Shown here: positions 63,074-64,000 of the stretch, one piece after another | Numbering within the stretch: the stretch's first letter is position 1 | How the letters are laid out: every line of letters starts with the position of its first letter | IMG/VR virus record: IMGVR_UViG_3300017971_000041 | Location: 1 to 64,000 of that record | DNA from: a virus | Reading direction: 5' to 3' (one strand) | Length of the DNA stretch: 64,000 nt | Program-made: the position numbers and the translations under genes | The notes under the pieces: generated by a model | The model's database searches: none | What the model was told of the DNA's origin: nothing | The model's input: only the letters and a program-made list of their open reading frames with translations

Positions 63074-63102
63074 TTGACATAATCATTTTATTATGGTACA
63101 TT
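63074..63102 (+). promoter_or_regulatory. Sigma70-like promoter (rightward)
   Basis: TTGACA (63074-63079), 17-bp spacer, TACATT (63097-63102), about 30 bases from the leftward promoter. It drives the primase-like gene through an attenuator-like hairpin. Confidence 0.78.
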
Positions 63103-63138
63103 TAGCATAACGTTCATGTTCCCGTGAATACTGCAGAG

Positions 63139-63169
63139 AAACCGCTGGAATTGGCCCCCGGCGGTTTTT
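63139..63169 (+). terminator. Attenuator-like hairpin in primase leader
   Basis: AAACCGCTGG (63139-63148) pairs with CCGGCGGTTT (63158-63167; one G-T pair), followed by TTTTT. It lies between the promoter and the start codon, so it should cap transcription into the gene unless antiterminated. Confidence 0.7.
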
Positions 63170-63222
63170 CCATTTCCCGGGGACCTAGACATCAACCAGA
63201 AGGCAATAGAAAGGAAATGTCT

Positions 63223-64000
63223 ATGCAAGCCGTATTTGTTGGGAACAGAAACGCAAGTGGCAACCCAAGTGCACTATTAAAACGACACACTGTTAATGAT
63301 TTTTCTGATTTTTGCAAACAATTTTTAGAAACATGTTCAGCTGGGTCAAAAAGCAATACTTACCTAACAATTGCCGATAACGTAAGAATAACCCCCGGAA
63401 ATCCAGATAAACCCAACTCTTACCTTGGAACCGACCATTACCATCGAAACAATCTCTCCCAATTATCCGCTTGGTTATTACCGTTCGATGGAGACAATTC
63501 AAAATCAAAGCCAGGGTCGTGCATTGACCCAAAGCTTGTTCATGAGACTCTTAAGAGATTAAATCTTACTCACTGCATTTATACGACCCATTCGCATATA
63601 ACCGGCAAACGCAATCGATGGCGTCTTTTTCTGCCTTGCAAATTGAAAGGTCCTAACGAACTAAGAGCCACGGTTGAAGATTTATACAAAATGTTAGTTC
63701 GATATGGGTGTAAAGATTTAGCACCTACCACGGAGAGTAAGACATGGTCACAGCCGTGGTTTCTGCCAACACGGACAGATCCCTCTGACGGGCACTTTCA
63801 GTACTTTATTTATACCAAAGGTGTTGAATACGTCGCAGTTAAAGGACCCAAACCGAGCAAAGATTCTCATGACCAACGTACCGATTTTGACCAGACAGCT
63901 TCCGATATTCTCGAAGTAATTAAATATGGCCTTGACGGATTACATCCGGCAATGAATAAATTCATTTATGGAGCGGTTCGCGATGGACGTCCGCCTGCAT
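63223..64000 (+). CDS. Primase-like replication protein (3' end cut by window)
   Basis: An open frame from ATG 63223 (AAAGG upstream; ATG 63217 is also possible) to the window edge, at least 259 aa. The first ~200 residues resemble the PrimPol/replication-initiator N-terminal domain: WLLPFDGDNS with its Asp pair, then HCIYTTHSHITGKRNRWRLF, the THSH and Arg strand typical of that family. It is likely a primase or primase-helicase that starts phage DNA synthesis, here facing rightward, unlike most early genes. The rest lies outside. Confidence 0.75.
   Translation, partial: MQAVFVGNRNASGNPSALLKRHTVNDFSDFCKQFLETCSAGSKSNTYLTIADNVRITPGNPDKPNSYLGTDHYHRNNLSQLSAWLLPFDGDNSKSKPGSCIDPKLVHETLKRLNLTHCIYTTHSHITGKRNRWRLFLPCKLKGPNELRATVEDLYKMLVRYGCKDLAPTTESKTWSQPWFLPTRTDPSDGHFQYFIYTKGVEYVAVKGPKPSKDSHDQRTDFDQTASDILEVIKYGLDGLHPAMNKFIYGAVRDGRPPA

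Noticed and set aside
63293-63532. 79-codon leftward frame
   Set aside because: Antisense to the primase-like gene; no ribosome site.

Overview
The window is about 64 kb of a tailed-phage (Caudoviricetes) genome with roughly 40% GC judged by eye. It carries HK97-type packaging, head and tail genes, so a long-tailed virion is likely: the tape measure protein is 905 aa. Nothing fixes the host. N-terminal Sec-type signal sequences, one lipobox and a LydA-like holin fit a Gram-negative bacterium, but that is inference. No integrase, repressor, plasmid partition gene or rRNA was recognised.

Layout: (1) 0-28.8 kb, all rightward: a PDDEXK nuclease, small and large terminase, portal, MuF-type head protein, prohead protease, major capsid, connector, tail terminator, tail tube, tail assembly chaperone, tape measure, tail-tip and adhesin-like proteins, several exported proteins and a holin. 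Two glycosyltransferases, one fused to a sulfotransferase-like domain, sit inside the tail genes. (2) 28.8-43.2 kb, mostly leftward: small single-gene transcription units, many with a TTGACA-N17-TATAAT-like promoter, an AAC/CAA-rich leader and a strong ribosome binding site. Seven of the proteins end in the same helix-turn-helix module joined to different N-terminal parts (two DUF2786-like, one SprT-like protease, others unknown). Long noncoding stretches here carry palindromes and repeats. A DNA ligase, DnaQ-like exonuclease and nucleotidyltransferase-like protein are embedded in it. (3) 43.4-63 kb, leftward: family A DNA polymerase, dCMP deaminase, two ThyA-family enzymes, a C5-methyltransferase-like protein, an all-alpha dUTPase/dCTPase-like enzyme, two P-loop kinases, SF2 helicase, RecB/Cas4-like nuclease, amidase endolysin, DUF669 and Sak4-like recombination proteins, and tRNA-Pro(UGG). 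(4) 63.2 kb to the end: the start of a rightward primase-like gene cut by the window edge.

How the parts fit: the right half makes and remodels nucleotides, replicates and recombines DNA, and probably redirects the host through the small HTH-fusion proteins. The left half packages and assembles the virion. One ThyA homologue has Asp where thymidylate synthases have the dUMP-selecting Asn. With its neighbours this suggests a modified cytosine in the phage DNA. Other notable signals are an in-frame TAA splitting an apparent portal-MuF fusion, a tail-chaperone overlap in which the lambda-type slippery heptamer leads straight to a stop, and about 90 copies of CCACGG/CCGTGG.
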